Positions 28,809 to 37,435 of a stretch of DNA of 57,947 nucleotides are shown piece by piece. The stretch is from Phycisphaerales bacterium. Lineage in GTDB: Bacteria > Planctomycetota > Phycisphaerae > Phycisphaerales > SM1A02. Numbering within the stretch: position 1 is the stretch's first letter; each line of letters starts with the position of its first letter. The position numbers and the translations under genes were made by a program. The notes beneath the pieces were generated by a model. The model was not told the origin of the DNA. It did no database searches and saw only the letters and a program-made list of their open reading frames with translations. The stretch is taken from the NCBI GenBank assembly GCA_009692045.1, contig SIAA01000010.1, forward strand, positions 1-57,947, given 5' to 3'.

Positions 28809-30290
28809 ATGGCAGAAACACGGCATTTCGACCTTCTCGTAATCGGATCAGGCCCAGGCGGCTATGTAGGTGCGATTCGCGCTGCCCAACTGGGAATGAG
28901 TGTGGGCGTGATCGAGCGCGACAAACTGGGTGGCGTATGCCTCAACTGGGGTTGCATCCCCACCAAGGCGCTTCTGCACAACGCCGAGCTATATATGGAA
29001 GCGATTCGCCATGGCGCTCAGTGGGGATTCGAGATCAAAGATGATGGCGTTCGGGTGAACTGGGAAAAGGTGATCGGCCGAAGTAGAGGCGTAACCACTC
29101 AGTTGAATGCTGGCATCGGCTTCCTGTTCAAGAAGAACAGGATCACCCACATTGCCGGACACGCCAAGATCGTTGCCGGTAAAACTGCGGCGGGCCCCTG
29201 CAAGGTCCAGGTAAGTACCTCCAGCGGTGACTATTACCGAGGCTCCGGAGAGGGTGCCACCAGCACTGTGACGGCTGATCGCATTCTCATTGCCACCGGA
29301 GCGGCTCCCCGCGATCTGCCCGGATGCCCCAAAGACGGCAAGACCATCATCTCCAGCTACGAGGCCATGAACCTCGCCAAGCGCCCCGACTCCATGCTGA
29401 TTGTCGGTTCAGGCGCCATTGGTATGGAGTTCGCCTACTTCTATAATGCCTTCGGAACCAAGGTGACAGTTGTCGAGATGCTCGACCGCATCCTGCCTGT
29501 GGAGGATGATGATGTGAGCGCCGCTGCGCTAAAGATCTTCTCGGCGCAGGGAATGCAGTTCCGCACCGGTGTGACGGTGAAAACGGTAACCAAGTCAGCC
29601 AAGGGGGCGACGGCGACTCTCGCTGACACCAAGGATCCGAGCAAGACAGAGACGATAGATGTCGATGTGGTGTTGACAGCCATCGGCGTCGCTGGTCGAT
29701 TCGATGGTCTCTTCGACCTCAGCCTGGGAATCCGTATTGAGAAGGGCCACATCTGGACCGACTACCGCTCCAAGCCCGAGCCTACCTATTCCACAAGTGT
29801 TGCCGGGATTTACGCCATCGGTGATGTGATCGGTCCGCCTTGGCTTGCTCATGTCGCCAGCGAAGAAGCTGTGGCCTGCGTCGAGCGGATGAAGGGGCAC
29901 CACACTCTCGGCGTCGACTATGACGCCTTTCCTGGATGCACCTATTGCAATCCACAGATCGCCTCTATCGGCATGACCGAGCGCGATGCCAAGACTAAGG
30001 GGCTCAAATACAAGGTTGGCAAGTACCCCTTCAGGTCACACGGAAAAGCCATCGCGGTCGGCGCGACCGATGGTTTCGTGAAGCTCATTACCAGCGAGCC
30101 CTACGGCGAAATCCTCGGGGCACACATCATCGGTGAGGATGCCAGCGAGTTGATTGCAGAAATGGGACTAGCGAAGCGACTTGAAGCAACAGCCGAGGAC
30201 ATCATCAGCACGGTGCATGCTCATCCGACCATGCATGAGGCTCTACACGAAGCCGCGCTGGCGACCGAGGGCCGCGTGATTCACGGCTGA
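28809..30290 (+). CDS. lpdA: Dihydrolipoyl dehydrogenase
   Basis: Flavoprotein E3 of pyruvate, 2-oxoglutarate and glycine-cleavage complexes; it reoxidises dihydrolipoamide with NAD. The 493-residue protein has the FAD motif GSGPGGY (13-19), the redox disulfide GGVCLNWGCIPTK with Cys44 and Cys49, the NAD motif GSGAIGMEFAYF, the second FAD motif GIYAIGDVI, and the C-terminal HAHPTMHEA with the catalytic His-Glu pair. A loop around residues 135-160 is longer than usual. No E1 or E2 gene is in the window. Confidence 0.95.
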   Translation: MAETRHFDLLVIGSGPGGYVGAIRAAQLGMSVGVIERDKLGGVCLNWGCIPTKALLHNAELYMEAIRHGAQWGFEIKDDGVRVNWEKVIGRSRGVTTQLNAGIGFLFKKNRITHIAGHAKIVAGKTAAGPCKVQVSTSSGDYYRGSGEGATSTVTADRILIATGAAPRDLPGCPKDGKTIISSYEAMNLAKRPDSMLIVGSGAIGMEFAYFYNAFGTKVTVVEMLDRILPVEDDDVSAAALKIFSAQGMQFRTGVTVKTVTKSAKGATATLADTKDPSKTETIDVDVVLTAIGVAGRFDGLFDLSLGIRIEKGHIWTDYRSKPEPTYSTSVAGIYAIGDVIGPPWLAHVASEEAVACVERMKGHHTLGVDYDAFPGCTYCNPQIASIGMTERDAKTKGLKYKVGKYPFRSHGKAIAVGATDGFVKLITSEPYGEILGAHIIGEDASELIAEMGLAKRLEATAEDIISTVHAHPTMHEALHEAALATEGRVIHG

Positions 30291-30330
30291 GTTCGACCCA
30301 CTGACGCCGCGCGCGCTTCACTTGCCTGAT

Positions 30331-30651
30331 TCATCGATGAGTTCGTTGCCAGACATTGTGATCCCAGAAGGTGAACCACCGCAGGACCACCTCTTCCTGC
30401 ATGGTGTGCGTCCACTGCTGCCCGAATCGCGCCGTCATCCAGGTGCAGAACGCCTGCTCCTGCATGGAGTGGCCCTTCGGCCACAGCCACCAAGACGACT
30501 CGGAATACTTGGGCTGCGAATCACCTGTGCCACCAGGGCCACCCGCGTCACCAGCCGCTGCAACACCCTGTGCCAGCGCGAACGCGAATCCCACAGCTGC
30601 GGCAGCACGGGCCAGTCGACCAAGTTGAGTTACACATTTATTGGTTTGCAT
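30331..30651 (-). CDS. Small exported Trp-rich protein
   Basis: A 106-residue protein that I do not recognise. Residues 1-33 form a clear signal peptide: a basic start, a hydrophobic core (AAAVGFAFALAQG) and an Ala-x-Ala-like cleavage site. The mature part of about 73 residues starts with a Gly-rich stretch. It has eight Trp, four His and a single Cys, including the run SSWWLWPKGHS and the C-terminal segment VLRWFTFWDHNVWQRTHR. The ATG lies 11 bases after the stop of the HTH-TPR regulator gene, with a weak AAGAGA site, so the two are almost certainly co-transcribed. It could be the precursor of a signal peptide, a small cell-envelope protein, or a toxin-like peptide. The composition is unlike its neighbours. 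Confidence 0.65.
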   Translation of the reverse strand: MQTNKCVTQLGRLARAAAAVGFAFALAQGVAAAGDAGGPGGTGDSQPKYSESSWWLWPKGHSMQEQAFCTWMTARFGQQWTHTMQEEVVLRWFTFWDHNVWQRTHR

Positions 30652-30662
30652 TGTGGTTTCTC

Positions 30663-31916
30663 TTAGTCGTCAACAACCGTGGCCTTTTCAAGGATCATCC
30701 AACCGACATCTCGGAAGGCTGGGAATCGACCCATGGTGCCGGCGATAGTGCGGACCTCCTCACGATCGAGGGTCCAGGGTTCGTTGGCATCGGCTCGGTC
30801 AGCGATGCGGCGGCGCATGTGCTCGAATGTGAATGCCCGCTCACGCAGTGACCAGTTCATCAGGCGTTCGGCAATCTCCGATGCCTTGTTGGTGAAGATC
30901 GCCAAGTGACGCTGCACCTCCGGCGAGTCTGGGCAACGCGAGGCGATGTTGCATCCAAAGATGGCCCACCAGCCCCAGCTCTCCAGCCAGTCGCCCCGCT
31001 CCGCCTGCGCCACATCAACGACGGTGTCCAGACCAGCAGCGATTTCGTCAAGCGCATCAAGAGGGTCGCGAATGCCGAGCACTGACTCAACTTCGATTAG
31101 AGCGCCCGCGCAACTGTTGGCAATGCCAGAATATGACTCATCACTAAACTGGTCCGCGAGGCTGCGGTAGGCGGCCGCTGATGCACACAGGTCCTCGCGA
31201 GCGCGGGATGCATGCAGGCGGGAATCCTCGGGGTCGACATCAATCAGGCGCCGCTCGCTGTTGCCGCGCACATAGAACGCGAAGGCTTCGCCAACGCGAC
31301 CGAATCGATCATCGGGCGGTGCGTTGGCGAACCGCATCACAAGGTCGTCGGCGGTTGCACGGGCTTCAACAAGATGCCAGAGCGCATAGTGGGCATTCGC
31401 CAAGTTCGCCTGCAACATCAAGCGGGTTTTGCGAGGGATCCCTGGCTCCGCCAATCCGGTCTGCACCGAAGCCAATGCCTTGGTGTAGCGACCGAGGCCA
31501 TCCCATCCGCCGGCAAGCCGATTGGCGGCGAGGGCGCGTTCACTCGCCTTTGTGGCGGCGGCTGCCATCTGCAGTGCCTTGGCCACCATTCCCGTGTAGT
31601 CACCACAGCGGTGACAGGCGCGAGCTGCTTCGTCAAGGGAAGCAAACACCCCGACGTCCCCTGTCTCGGTTGATTGCTGCTGGATGCACCCGCCATCGTT
31701 GGTGCATACCGACTCGGCAACATCTCCGATCGTCCAATCAAGGGCGTCAGCGAGTGCAACAACTAGGTCGAGCTTGGGATTTCCGCTGTCGGGAATGAGC
31801 TTGTTGAACTCTCGGCCGAGTCCCTTGGAGGCTTCAGCTCGAGTCCAGCCTCGGTAAACCTGGGCAAGGTGAACGATTTTTCGCAGCCGGTCTCTCTGAA
31901 CGCTTGTGTCGCTCAT
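30663..31916 (-). CDS. HTH (XRE-like) regulator with TPR-like repeats
   Basis: A 417-residue cytoplasmic protein. Residues about 8-70 resemble an XRE-type helix-turn-helix: the segment TRAEASKGLGREF, then GNPKLDLVVALADALDWTIG, matches the last helices of that fold. The remaining 340 residues are all-helical with TPR-like pairs, for example ACHRCGDYTGMVAKALQMAA and ANLANAHYALWHLVEARATA. There is a Cys pair (CHRC) at the start of the repeat region. An HTH followed by TPRs is the architecture of peptide-responsive RRNPP regulators. Just 11 bases downstream is a small exported protein. Two inverted repeats lie in the upstream region shared with gmk. Confidence 0.68.
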   Translation of the reverse strand: MSDTSVQRDRLRKIVHLAQVYRGWTRAEASKGLGREFNKLIPDSGNPKLDLVVALADALDWTIGDVAESVCTNDGGCIQQQSTETGDVGVFASLDEAARACHRCGDYTGMVAKALQMAAAATKASERALAANRLAGGWDGLGRYTKALASVQTGLAEPGIPRKTRLMLQANLANAHYALWHLVEARATADDLVMRFANAPPDDRFGRVGEAFAFYVRGNSERRLIDVDPEDSRLHASRAREDLCASAAAYRSLADQFSDESYSGIANSCAGALIEVESVLGIRDPLDALDEIAAGLDTVVDVAQAERGDWLESWGWWAIFGCNIASRCPDSPEVQRHLAIFTNKASEIAERLMNWSLRERAFTFEHMRRRIADRADANEPWTLDREEVRTIAGTMGRFPAFRDVGWMILEKATVVDD

Positions 31917-31978
31917 GATCTATCTGCCTTTCTGCTTTGTCACACTGAGCCAACGGTGGAGGCACTAGTGAGAGGCAG

Positions 31979-32024
31979 CGGCACTGCCGTTACTTTCACT
32001 GGTCTCGAAGATTTATGGAAATCT
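31979..32024. promoter_or_regulatory. Two inverted repeats between the HTH-TPR gene and gmk
   Basis: CGGCA-C-TGCCG lies at 31979-31989 and AGATTT-ATGG-AAATCT at 32009-32024. The second is a perfect 6-bp inverted repeat with a 4-base spacer, a usual operator size for XRE regulators. Both lie in the 150-base divergent region. They may be operators for the HTH-TPR protein, but short palindromes also arise by chance. Confidence 0.35.
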
Positions 32025-32066
32025 CTCCCCTGCTGACTTCGGGTGCATGGTGGATAGACTCGAGCC

Positions 32067-32723
32067 ATGGCAGAGCGGGAAGCAGATTTCAAGAGCACCG
32101 GGGCTCCAGAGGCGAACCCCGCGAATGCGGCGAGCCCAAGTCCAGCCCCCAAAGGACTCCTGCTAGTTCTCTCTGGCCCCAGTGGCGTGGGCAAGACATC
32201 GATTGCCCGGGCCTTGATCGAACGGTTCGGGGGGCACTTCAGTGTTTCAGCCACCACGCGCGCACCCTCGGCGACTGAGAAGGATGGTGTTGATTACCAG
32301 TTCGTCGATCACAAGACCTTTGAGAGATGGATCGCGCAAGGCAGGTTTCTTGAACACGCTCTGGTCTATGGTTGCGACCTATATGGAACGCCGCGAGAAC
32401 CTGTTGAGCAGACGGTCAATCGCGGGCAGCTGGCGGTTCTCGACATTGATGTTCAGGGCGCCGAGCTGGTGAAGAGGAACTTTCCTGACGCGTATGCGGT
32501 GTTCATCCTCGCCCCGTCTGATCAGGAGTTGCTCCGGCGGCTGCGCCAAAGGGGACGGGAGGACAACGCCGCGATCGAGCGCCGTTTCGCCTCGTCACAG
32601 CGCGAAACGGAACGGGCCCGGCACTGCGGTGCTTACGATGCCTTCGCCATAAATGACAACCTGCCGCGGGTGATCGAGGAGATTGCCGCTCTCATCGCCC
32701 CGCGCATTACCATGCGGCAGTGA
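32067..32723 (+). CDS. gmk: Guanylate kinase
   Basis: Converts GMP to GDP. The 218-residue protein has the P-loop SGPSGVGKTS (about 35-44), then VSATTRAPSATEKDGVDYQFV, the GMP-binding YGCDLYGTPRE and VLDIDVQGA. An N-terminal extension of about 30 residues, rich in Ala, Pro and Ser, precedes the usual start. The stop overlaps the GTG start of tmk, so both nucleotide kinases are translated together. It is divergent from the HTH-TPR regulator gene. Confidence 0.95.
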   Translation: MAEREADFKSTGAPEANPANAASPSPAPKGLLLVLSGPSGVGKTSIARALIERFGGHFSVSATTRAPSATEKDGVDYQFVDHKTFERWIAQGRFLEHALVYGCDLYGTPREPVEQTVNRGQLAVLDIDVQGAELVKRNFPDAYAVFILAPSDQELLRRLRQRGREDNAAIERRFASSQRETERARHCGAYDAFAINDNLPRVIEEIAALIAPRITMRQ

Positions 32724-33403
32724 CGACCACCATCGATGCTGGCAACACCGTGACTGCGCCCGCCGACACCTCCTGGACCCGCTCGCTGCTAGGCTGCATG
32801 ATTGTGTTTGATGGGCCCGATGGCAGCGGCAAGAGCACGCAGTTCAGACGATTCGCCGAGTATTGCCGCAGCGCCGGCCTCGACATTGAAGAGGTACGCG
32901 AGCCCGGCGGCACCGCCGTTGGGGAACGCATCCGGGGGATCCTGCTTGATCCCATTCACAACGAGATGACACTGCGGGCCGAGATGCTTCTCTACATGGC
33001 GAGCCGAGCCCAGTTGGTTGAAGAGCGCATAGAACCCGCCCTCAAGCGCGGCGCGTTTGTTCTGGCGGATCGATTCGTCAGTTCGACGCTCGCCTACCAG
33101 GGATCGGCGGGAGGGCTCGACACTGCGGCGATCGAGGCGGTTGCTCGAGTCGCCCTCGCGGGTCGCAATCCCAAGTTGGTCGTGATCTTTGATGTGGACA
33201 CCGACACCGCGATGTCACGGCTGCCGCCCCAACTTGATCGGATGGAGGGCAAGGGAGTGCAGTTCCACCGCAAGGTCCGTGATGGATATCTGGAACAGGC
33301 TTCGCGCCATCCAGACTCCCATCTGGTGATTGACGCTTCGGGCGGTCCTGATGAGGTGTTCGCCGCGCTGATATCAGGATTGCGCGCCCGCCTGACTGCT
33401 TGA
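32720..33403 (+). CDS. tmk: Thymidylate kinase
   Basis: Makes dTDP from dTMP. The 227-residue protein starts with GTG (GTGA overlap with gmk) and has the P-loop FDGPDGSGKST, the REPGGTAVGERIR segment, the DRFVSSTLAYQG motif with the catalytic Asp-Arg, and the LID-like region near QLDRMEG. The first 25 residues are a variable extension. Confidence 0.95.
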   Translation: MTTTIDAGNTVTAPADTSWTRSLLGCMIVFDGPDGSGKSTQFRRFAEYCRSAGLDIEEVREPGGTAVGERIRGILLDPIHNEMTLRAEMLLYMASRAQLVEERIEPALKRGAFVLADRFVSSTLAYQGSAGGLDTAAIEAVARVALAGRNPKLVVIFDVDTDTAMSRLPPQLDRMEGKGVQFHRKVRDGYLEQASRHPDSHLVIDASGGPDEVFAALISGLRARLTA

Positions 33404-33410
33404 CCGACTT

Positions 33411-34205
33411 TCACTGACCCTCGGGGGTTTCGCTGACGGCGGGCGACCCGAGCACGGCGGATCCAATACGCACAATGTTGGCACCGCACTCGATGGCAGT
33501 TTCAAAGTCACCCGACATTCCCATGGAGAGCAGATCAAATCGGGCGCCGCCTGCTCCGGCCTTGCGGACATCTTCGAGAATCTCGCGGCAGCGCGTGAAC
33601 AGACTACGCCTAGTGCTATCGTCGGCATCGATGGGTGCCATGCACATTAGCCCCCGCGGACGAACATTTGCCATGGTGTCGATCTGGTCTACGACGTGGC
33701 GCACCGCTGGCGCGGAGATGCCGTGCTTGCTCTCCTCGCTAGAAATGTTCACCTCAATGAGTACATCAACAGGCTTCTCCCTCTTTCCCGCACACGACTC
33801 GATTTCCTCGGCCAGGCGCAGACTGTCAACCGAGTGAATCAACCGGGACAACTCCACAGCCTTGCTGACCTTGTTGCGCTGCAACGAGCCGATCATGTGC
33901 CATCTGATTTCGCCTTCGATCCCCTGCATCTGGCGGCGACGCGCCAGAAATTCATCCATCTGGGCGGCGCGCTGCGTAAGTTGCTGAATGCGGTTCTCGC
34001 CAAAATCAGTTTGCCCCATCCCCGATAGCTCGCGCATCTGTTCCAGACTTGCCGTCTTGCTCACCACCACTAAGAGCACTTGATCGGCTCTTCGCCCCGA
34101 CTTGATGGCGGCTGTAGCGATGCGGCCTCGGACCTCTTCCAGCCGCTGCCTAAGACACTCTCCCGTTGCAGATCCGTCACTAGAAAGGTGTGCCGTCGAG
34201 TCCAT
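33411..34205 (-). CDS. YggS-family pyridoxal phosphate homeostasis protein
   Basis: The frame extends to 34310, but the ATG at 34203-34205 has a near-perfect AGGAGG site upstream and gives 264 residues. The PLP-binding Lys is Lys50 in LLVVVSKTASLEQM. FGENRIQQL, WHMIGSLQRNK and RFDLLSMGMSGDFETAIECGANIVRIGSAVLG are all family signatures. Such proteins bind PLP and keep its free level in balance; they have no known catalysis. It is divergent from gpmI and convergent with tmk. Confidence 0.93.
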   Translation of the reverse strand: MDSTAHLSSDGSATGECLRQRLEEVRGRIATAAIKSGRRADQVLLVVVSKTASLEQMRELSGMGQTDFGENRIQQLTQRAAQMDEFLARRRQMQGIEGEIRWHMIGSLQRNKVSKAVELSRLIHSVDSLRLAEEIESCAGKREKPVDVLIEVNISSEESKHGISAPAVRHVVDQIDTMANVRPRGLMCMAPIDADDSTRRSLFTRCREILEDVRKAGAGGARFDLLSMGMSGDFETAIECGANIVRIGSAVLGSPAVSETPEGQ

Positions 34206-34293
34206 GACGCCTCCTAGGTGGACAGTATATGAGCCTGCTCTCTTGCACAATACAGCGCGCCGAGGGAGCAGCCACTTCTGCGCCGCCGTATCC

Positions 34294-34310
34294 TTGACAT
34301 GTCGTGTCAA
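34294..34310. repeat. TTGACA/TGTCAA inverted repeat over the gpmI start
   Basis: TTGACA-TGTCG-TGTCAA is a perfect inverted repeat. It covers the GTG start of gpmI at 34304. It looks like a regulatory palindrome or two opposed -35-like hexamers, but no matching -10 is seen at a suitable distance. Confidence 0.3.
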
Positions 34311-35917
34311 TAACCACGCGCAACACTCCCTGTGTTCTCATCATTCGCGATGGCTGGGGGCGAAATCCCCATCCGCAGCACGATTCTTTCAACGCCATCA
34401 AGTTGGCGCGCACACCTGTCGCTGAGGGGCTTGAGTCGCAGTGGCCCACGGCACTCATTCGCACCAGCGGCGAGGATGTTGGATTGCCTGTGACTGCCGC
34501 CGGGGCGGTCATGGGTAACAGCGAAGTTGGCCACCAGAACATCGGCGCTGGGCGCATCGTCGATCAGGAACTGATGCGGATCACCAGAGCCATTCGCAGC
34601 GGCGCTTTTTTCGAAGCGCCACAACTGACCGCCGCATTCATCAGGGCTAAGGCCAGCGGGCGCGCCCTGCACCTGATGGGGCTGGTTAGCAACGGACAGG
34701 TTCACAGTGATTTGGACCATTTATGGGCACTGATCAAAATGGCGGAGCGGCTTGGTTTCCCGGCTGATCGACTCTTTGTGCACGCCTTCACGGACGGGCG
34801 CGACACCCCCACTCGAGCCGGACTTGGTTTCATCGAGGAGGTCGAGACCCATCTCTCTGGTCGGGGACGAATAGCGACCGTGATGGGCCGCTTCTGGGCG
34901 ATGGACCGTGACTATCGTTGGGATCGGGTAAAGCGAGCCTATGACTGCCTGACGGGAGTGGGGTCGAGCCTCGCCTCCAACAGTGCTGCCGATGCCCTCC
35001 GTTTCGCTTACGACAATCCCATTGATGAGAACCGCAAGGGCGATGAGTTTGTGCAACCGACCCGCATCTTGGCGGATGAAGGGGTGTTGCAAAGCGGCGA
35101 CTCTGTCGTGTTCTTCAACTTTCGCGGAGACCGCCCCCGCGAGTTGGTGAAGTCGCTGCTGTACGAGGACGCGCCTTTCGCGGCATTGAAGGGCGGTGGC
35201 TTTGCGCGAACGTGGCGCCCCCAGGATCTGTACTTCTGCACCATGTCTGACTATGAGCACGGGCTTCCAGTGCATGTGGCGTTTGCGCGCCCACCCAAGA
35301 TGCCCGACATTCTCGGCGACTGGCTGGCGCAAAAATCACTACGACAGCTGCGCTGCGCCGAGACAGAAAAGTTTCCCCATGTCACGTTTTTCTTCAACGA
35401 TTACCGCGAGCCTCCCTTCGAGGGCGAGGTGCGCACGCTGATTCAAAGCCCGCAGGATGTTGCGACCTATGACCTAAAGCCCCAGATGAGCGCCGCGGGT
35501 GTCCGCGATGCTGTCATTGCTCGACTGCATACAGAGGACTGCGAAGATGTCATCATCGTCAACTTCGCCAACGGTGACATGGTGGGACACACGGGAAATC
35601 TGCGAGCTGCCATCGCTGCGTGTGAATGTGTCGACGGCTGTGTTGGCGCCATCGTGGAAGCGACTCTCACCCGCGGTGGCAGCCTCATCGTTACCGCCGA
35701 CCACGGAAATGCTGAGCAGATGAAGGACCCGCTGACGGGAGCCCCGCACACCGCCCACACCAACTACCCCGTTCCGCTGACGGTTGTCGGGGCAGAGTTT
35801 CGCTCCAAGCGCCTGCGCGAAGATGGACGCCTCGCCGACATTGCCCCAACTCTGCTCGCCATGATGGGGCTAAGCAAACCTGCGGCGATGTCAGGCAGCA
35901 CCCTTATCTGCGACTGA
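34304..35917 (+). CDS. gpmI: 2,3-bisphosphoglycerate-independent phosphoglycerate mutase
   Basis: Glycolytic enzyme that interconverts 3- and 2-phosphoglycerate with a phosphoserine intermediate and Mn. The 537-residue protein starts at a GTG. The phosphoserine is Ser73 in VMGNSEVGHQNIGAGR; an Asp for metal binding lies in RDGWG. HAFTDGRDTPTRAG, VMGRFWAMDRDYRWDRV and TADHGNAEQM are family motifs. Confidence 0.95.
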   Translation: MSITTRNTPCVLIIRDGWGRNPHPQHDSFNAIKLARTPVAEGLESQWPTALIRTSGEDVGLPVTAAGAVMGNSEVGHQNIGAGRIVDQELMRITRAIRSGAFFEAPQLTAAFIRAKASGRALHLMGLVSNGQVHSDLDHLWALIKMAERLGFPADRLFVHAFTDGRDTPTRAGLGFIEEVETHLSGRGRIATVMGRFWAMDRDYRWDRVKRAYDCLTGVGSSLASNSAADALRFAYDNPIDENRKGDEFVQPTRILADEGVLQSGDSVVFFNFRGDRPRELVKSLLYEDAPFAALKGGGFARTWRPQDLYFCTMSDYEHGLPVHVAFARPPKMPDILGDWLAQKSLRQLRCAETEKFPHVTFFFNDYREPPFEGEVRTLIQSPQDVATYDLKPQMSAAGVRDAVIARLHTEDCEDVIIVNFANGDMVGHTGNLRAAIAACECVDGCVGAIVEATLTRGGSLIVTADHGNAEQMKDPLTGAPHTAHTNYPVPLTVVGAEFRSKRLREDGRLADIAPTLLAMMGLSKPAAMSGSTLICD

Positions 35918-35966
35918 TCAGGGAGATCGATACGCCTCGGAGTTGCTCCACCCTCTCAGTCTCTGC

Positions 35967-37370
35967 TCACTCGGGGCGAGAGTGATGGGGCCTCGCCTTG
36001 CGCGCACTAAATGTGAGTCGCACCGGCACCTCACTGAAGGGCAACTCGTCGCGCAATCGATTCAGCAAGTATCGCTCGTACTGTCCCTCGAACAACTTGG
36101 GCTTGTTCACGACCATCGCGATGGTGGGAGGACGGATTGCAATCTGGGTGATGTAATAAATCTTGGCAATCGTTCCCAGTTTGGAGCTTGGTCCACGCGC
36201 TGTCAGAATCTCCTGAACAACGGCGTTCAGTTTGCCGGTGGTCTCGCGATGTCCGGCTTGGGTGTGCAGGTTGAACGCCATGCGTACCGCGTCCTCTACC
36301 CCCTCGCCCGTCTTGGCGCTCACGCAGACAATGGGTGCAAAGGACAACTCCGGCAACTCTTGGGTGAGATACTTCAGATAGGAGTCGGCCTCGAGGTTCT
36401 TGTCGACCAAGTCCCACTTGTTGAGGACGACCACCGTGGGCTTGTACTGCTCCATCAGATCCATCGCCAGCTTCTTCTCCACCTGTGAAACTTTTTCTGT
36501 GGCATCGAGCAGCAGGATGCAGACATCGGCACGCTTTATGGCGGTTCCTGTGCGGGTGTGCGAGTAAAACTCCACATCATCGGCCCACGATCGCTGCTTG
36601 CGCACACCGGCGGTGTCGATCGCCACGAAGATGCGGCCATCTGCTTCGAAGCGCACATCGATGGAGTCTCTTGTTGTGCCGGCAATCTCGCTGACGATGA
36701 CCCGAGGCTGCCCCGCCATCGCATTCACCAAGCTGCTCTTGCCCGCATTGCGCCGACCCACGATCGCCAGATTCATTTCTGTTCGGGGAGCTTCCGGTGT
36801 CGGCTCTCCCACGCCCACCCAGATGAGCTCTTTCAGACCGCGCACACCAAGACCACTGGTCGCACTGACACAATGCACTTCACCCAATCCAAACTTGCCA
36901 GCCTCGCTCGCCGCCGCAGCCCAACTGTGATCATCAACCTTGTTGGCAACCATGATGGTTCGTCCGGCAAAGCCTCCCTTGCGAATGATGCCGGCCACCG
37001 CGCGGTCTAGCGCCACCAGCCCGACCTGCGCATCAATCACGAAGAGGATGACGGTTGCTTCGCGCAATGCCGCGTGAATCTGCGACTCAACTTCACTGGA
37101 AAGCCGCGAGAGGTCGCAGCCAGCATCGTCAAGACTGCCACCCTCCGCCGTATAGATGCCATACCCGCCGGTATCAGCCAGATCGACCAGTCTGGTGATC
37201 GATCCCTCTGGTGCGTCCTCGGGGGGACGCACTTCCAGTAGGGTGGTAATGCGGTCACGGGTGACGCCAGGCGTTGGGTCAACGATGGAAACCCGCTTGC
37301 CAATCATGCGATTGAAAAGGCTGGATTTGCCCACATTGGGGCGCCCGATGATGGCTACTAGTGGAAGCAC
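35967..37370 (-). CDS. der: GTPase Der (EngA), ribosome assembly factor
   Basis: Der has two tandem GTPase domains and a C-terminal KH-like domain and acts in 50S subunit assembly. The 467-residue protein starts at a GTG. G domain 1 has the P-loop GRPNVGKSS (9-17) and DTGGYG; G domain 2 has GRRNAGKSS, DTAGVRKQ and VLNKWDL. The KH domain region ends PVRLTFSARKARPHHSRPE. It is divergent from the RicT-like gene, with about 65 bases between the starts. Confidence 0.96.
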   Translation of the reverse strand: MLPLVAIIGRPNVGKSSLFNRMIGKRVSIVDPTPGVTRDRITTLLEVRPPEDAPEGSITRLVDLADTGGYGIYTAEGGSLDDAGCDLSRLSSEVESQIHAALREATVILFVIDAQVGLVALDRAVAGIIRKGGFAGRTIMVANKVDDHSWAAAASEAGKFGLGEVHCVSATSGLGVRGLKELIWVGVGEPTPEAPRTEMNLAIVGRRNAGKSSLVNAMAGQPRVIVSEIAGTTRDSIDVRFEADGRIFVAIDTAGVRKQRSWADDVEFYSHTRTGTAIKRADVCILLLDATEKVSQVEKKLAMDLMEQYKPTVVVLNKWDLVDKNLEADSYLKYLTQELPELSFAPIVCVSAKTGEGVEDAVRMAFNLHTQAGHRETTGKLNAVVQEILTARGPSSKLGTIAKIYYITQIAIRPPTIAMVVNKPKLFEGQYERYLLNRLRDELPFSEVPVRLTFSARKARPHHSRPE

Positions 37371-37435
37371 GGGGGGTCAATCCTAGAGTAAACACCGGAT
37401 CGCATCTCTGGTCGAATTTATCTAACCTTGTCTCA

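Noticed and set aside
34294-34310. TTGACA as a -35 promoter element for gpmI
   Set aside because: It lies about five bases before the start codon, so the -10 would fall inside the gene.
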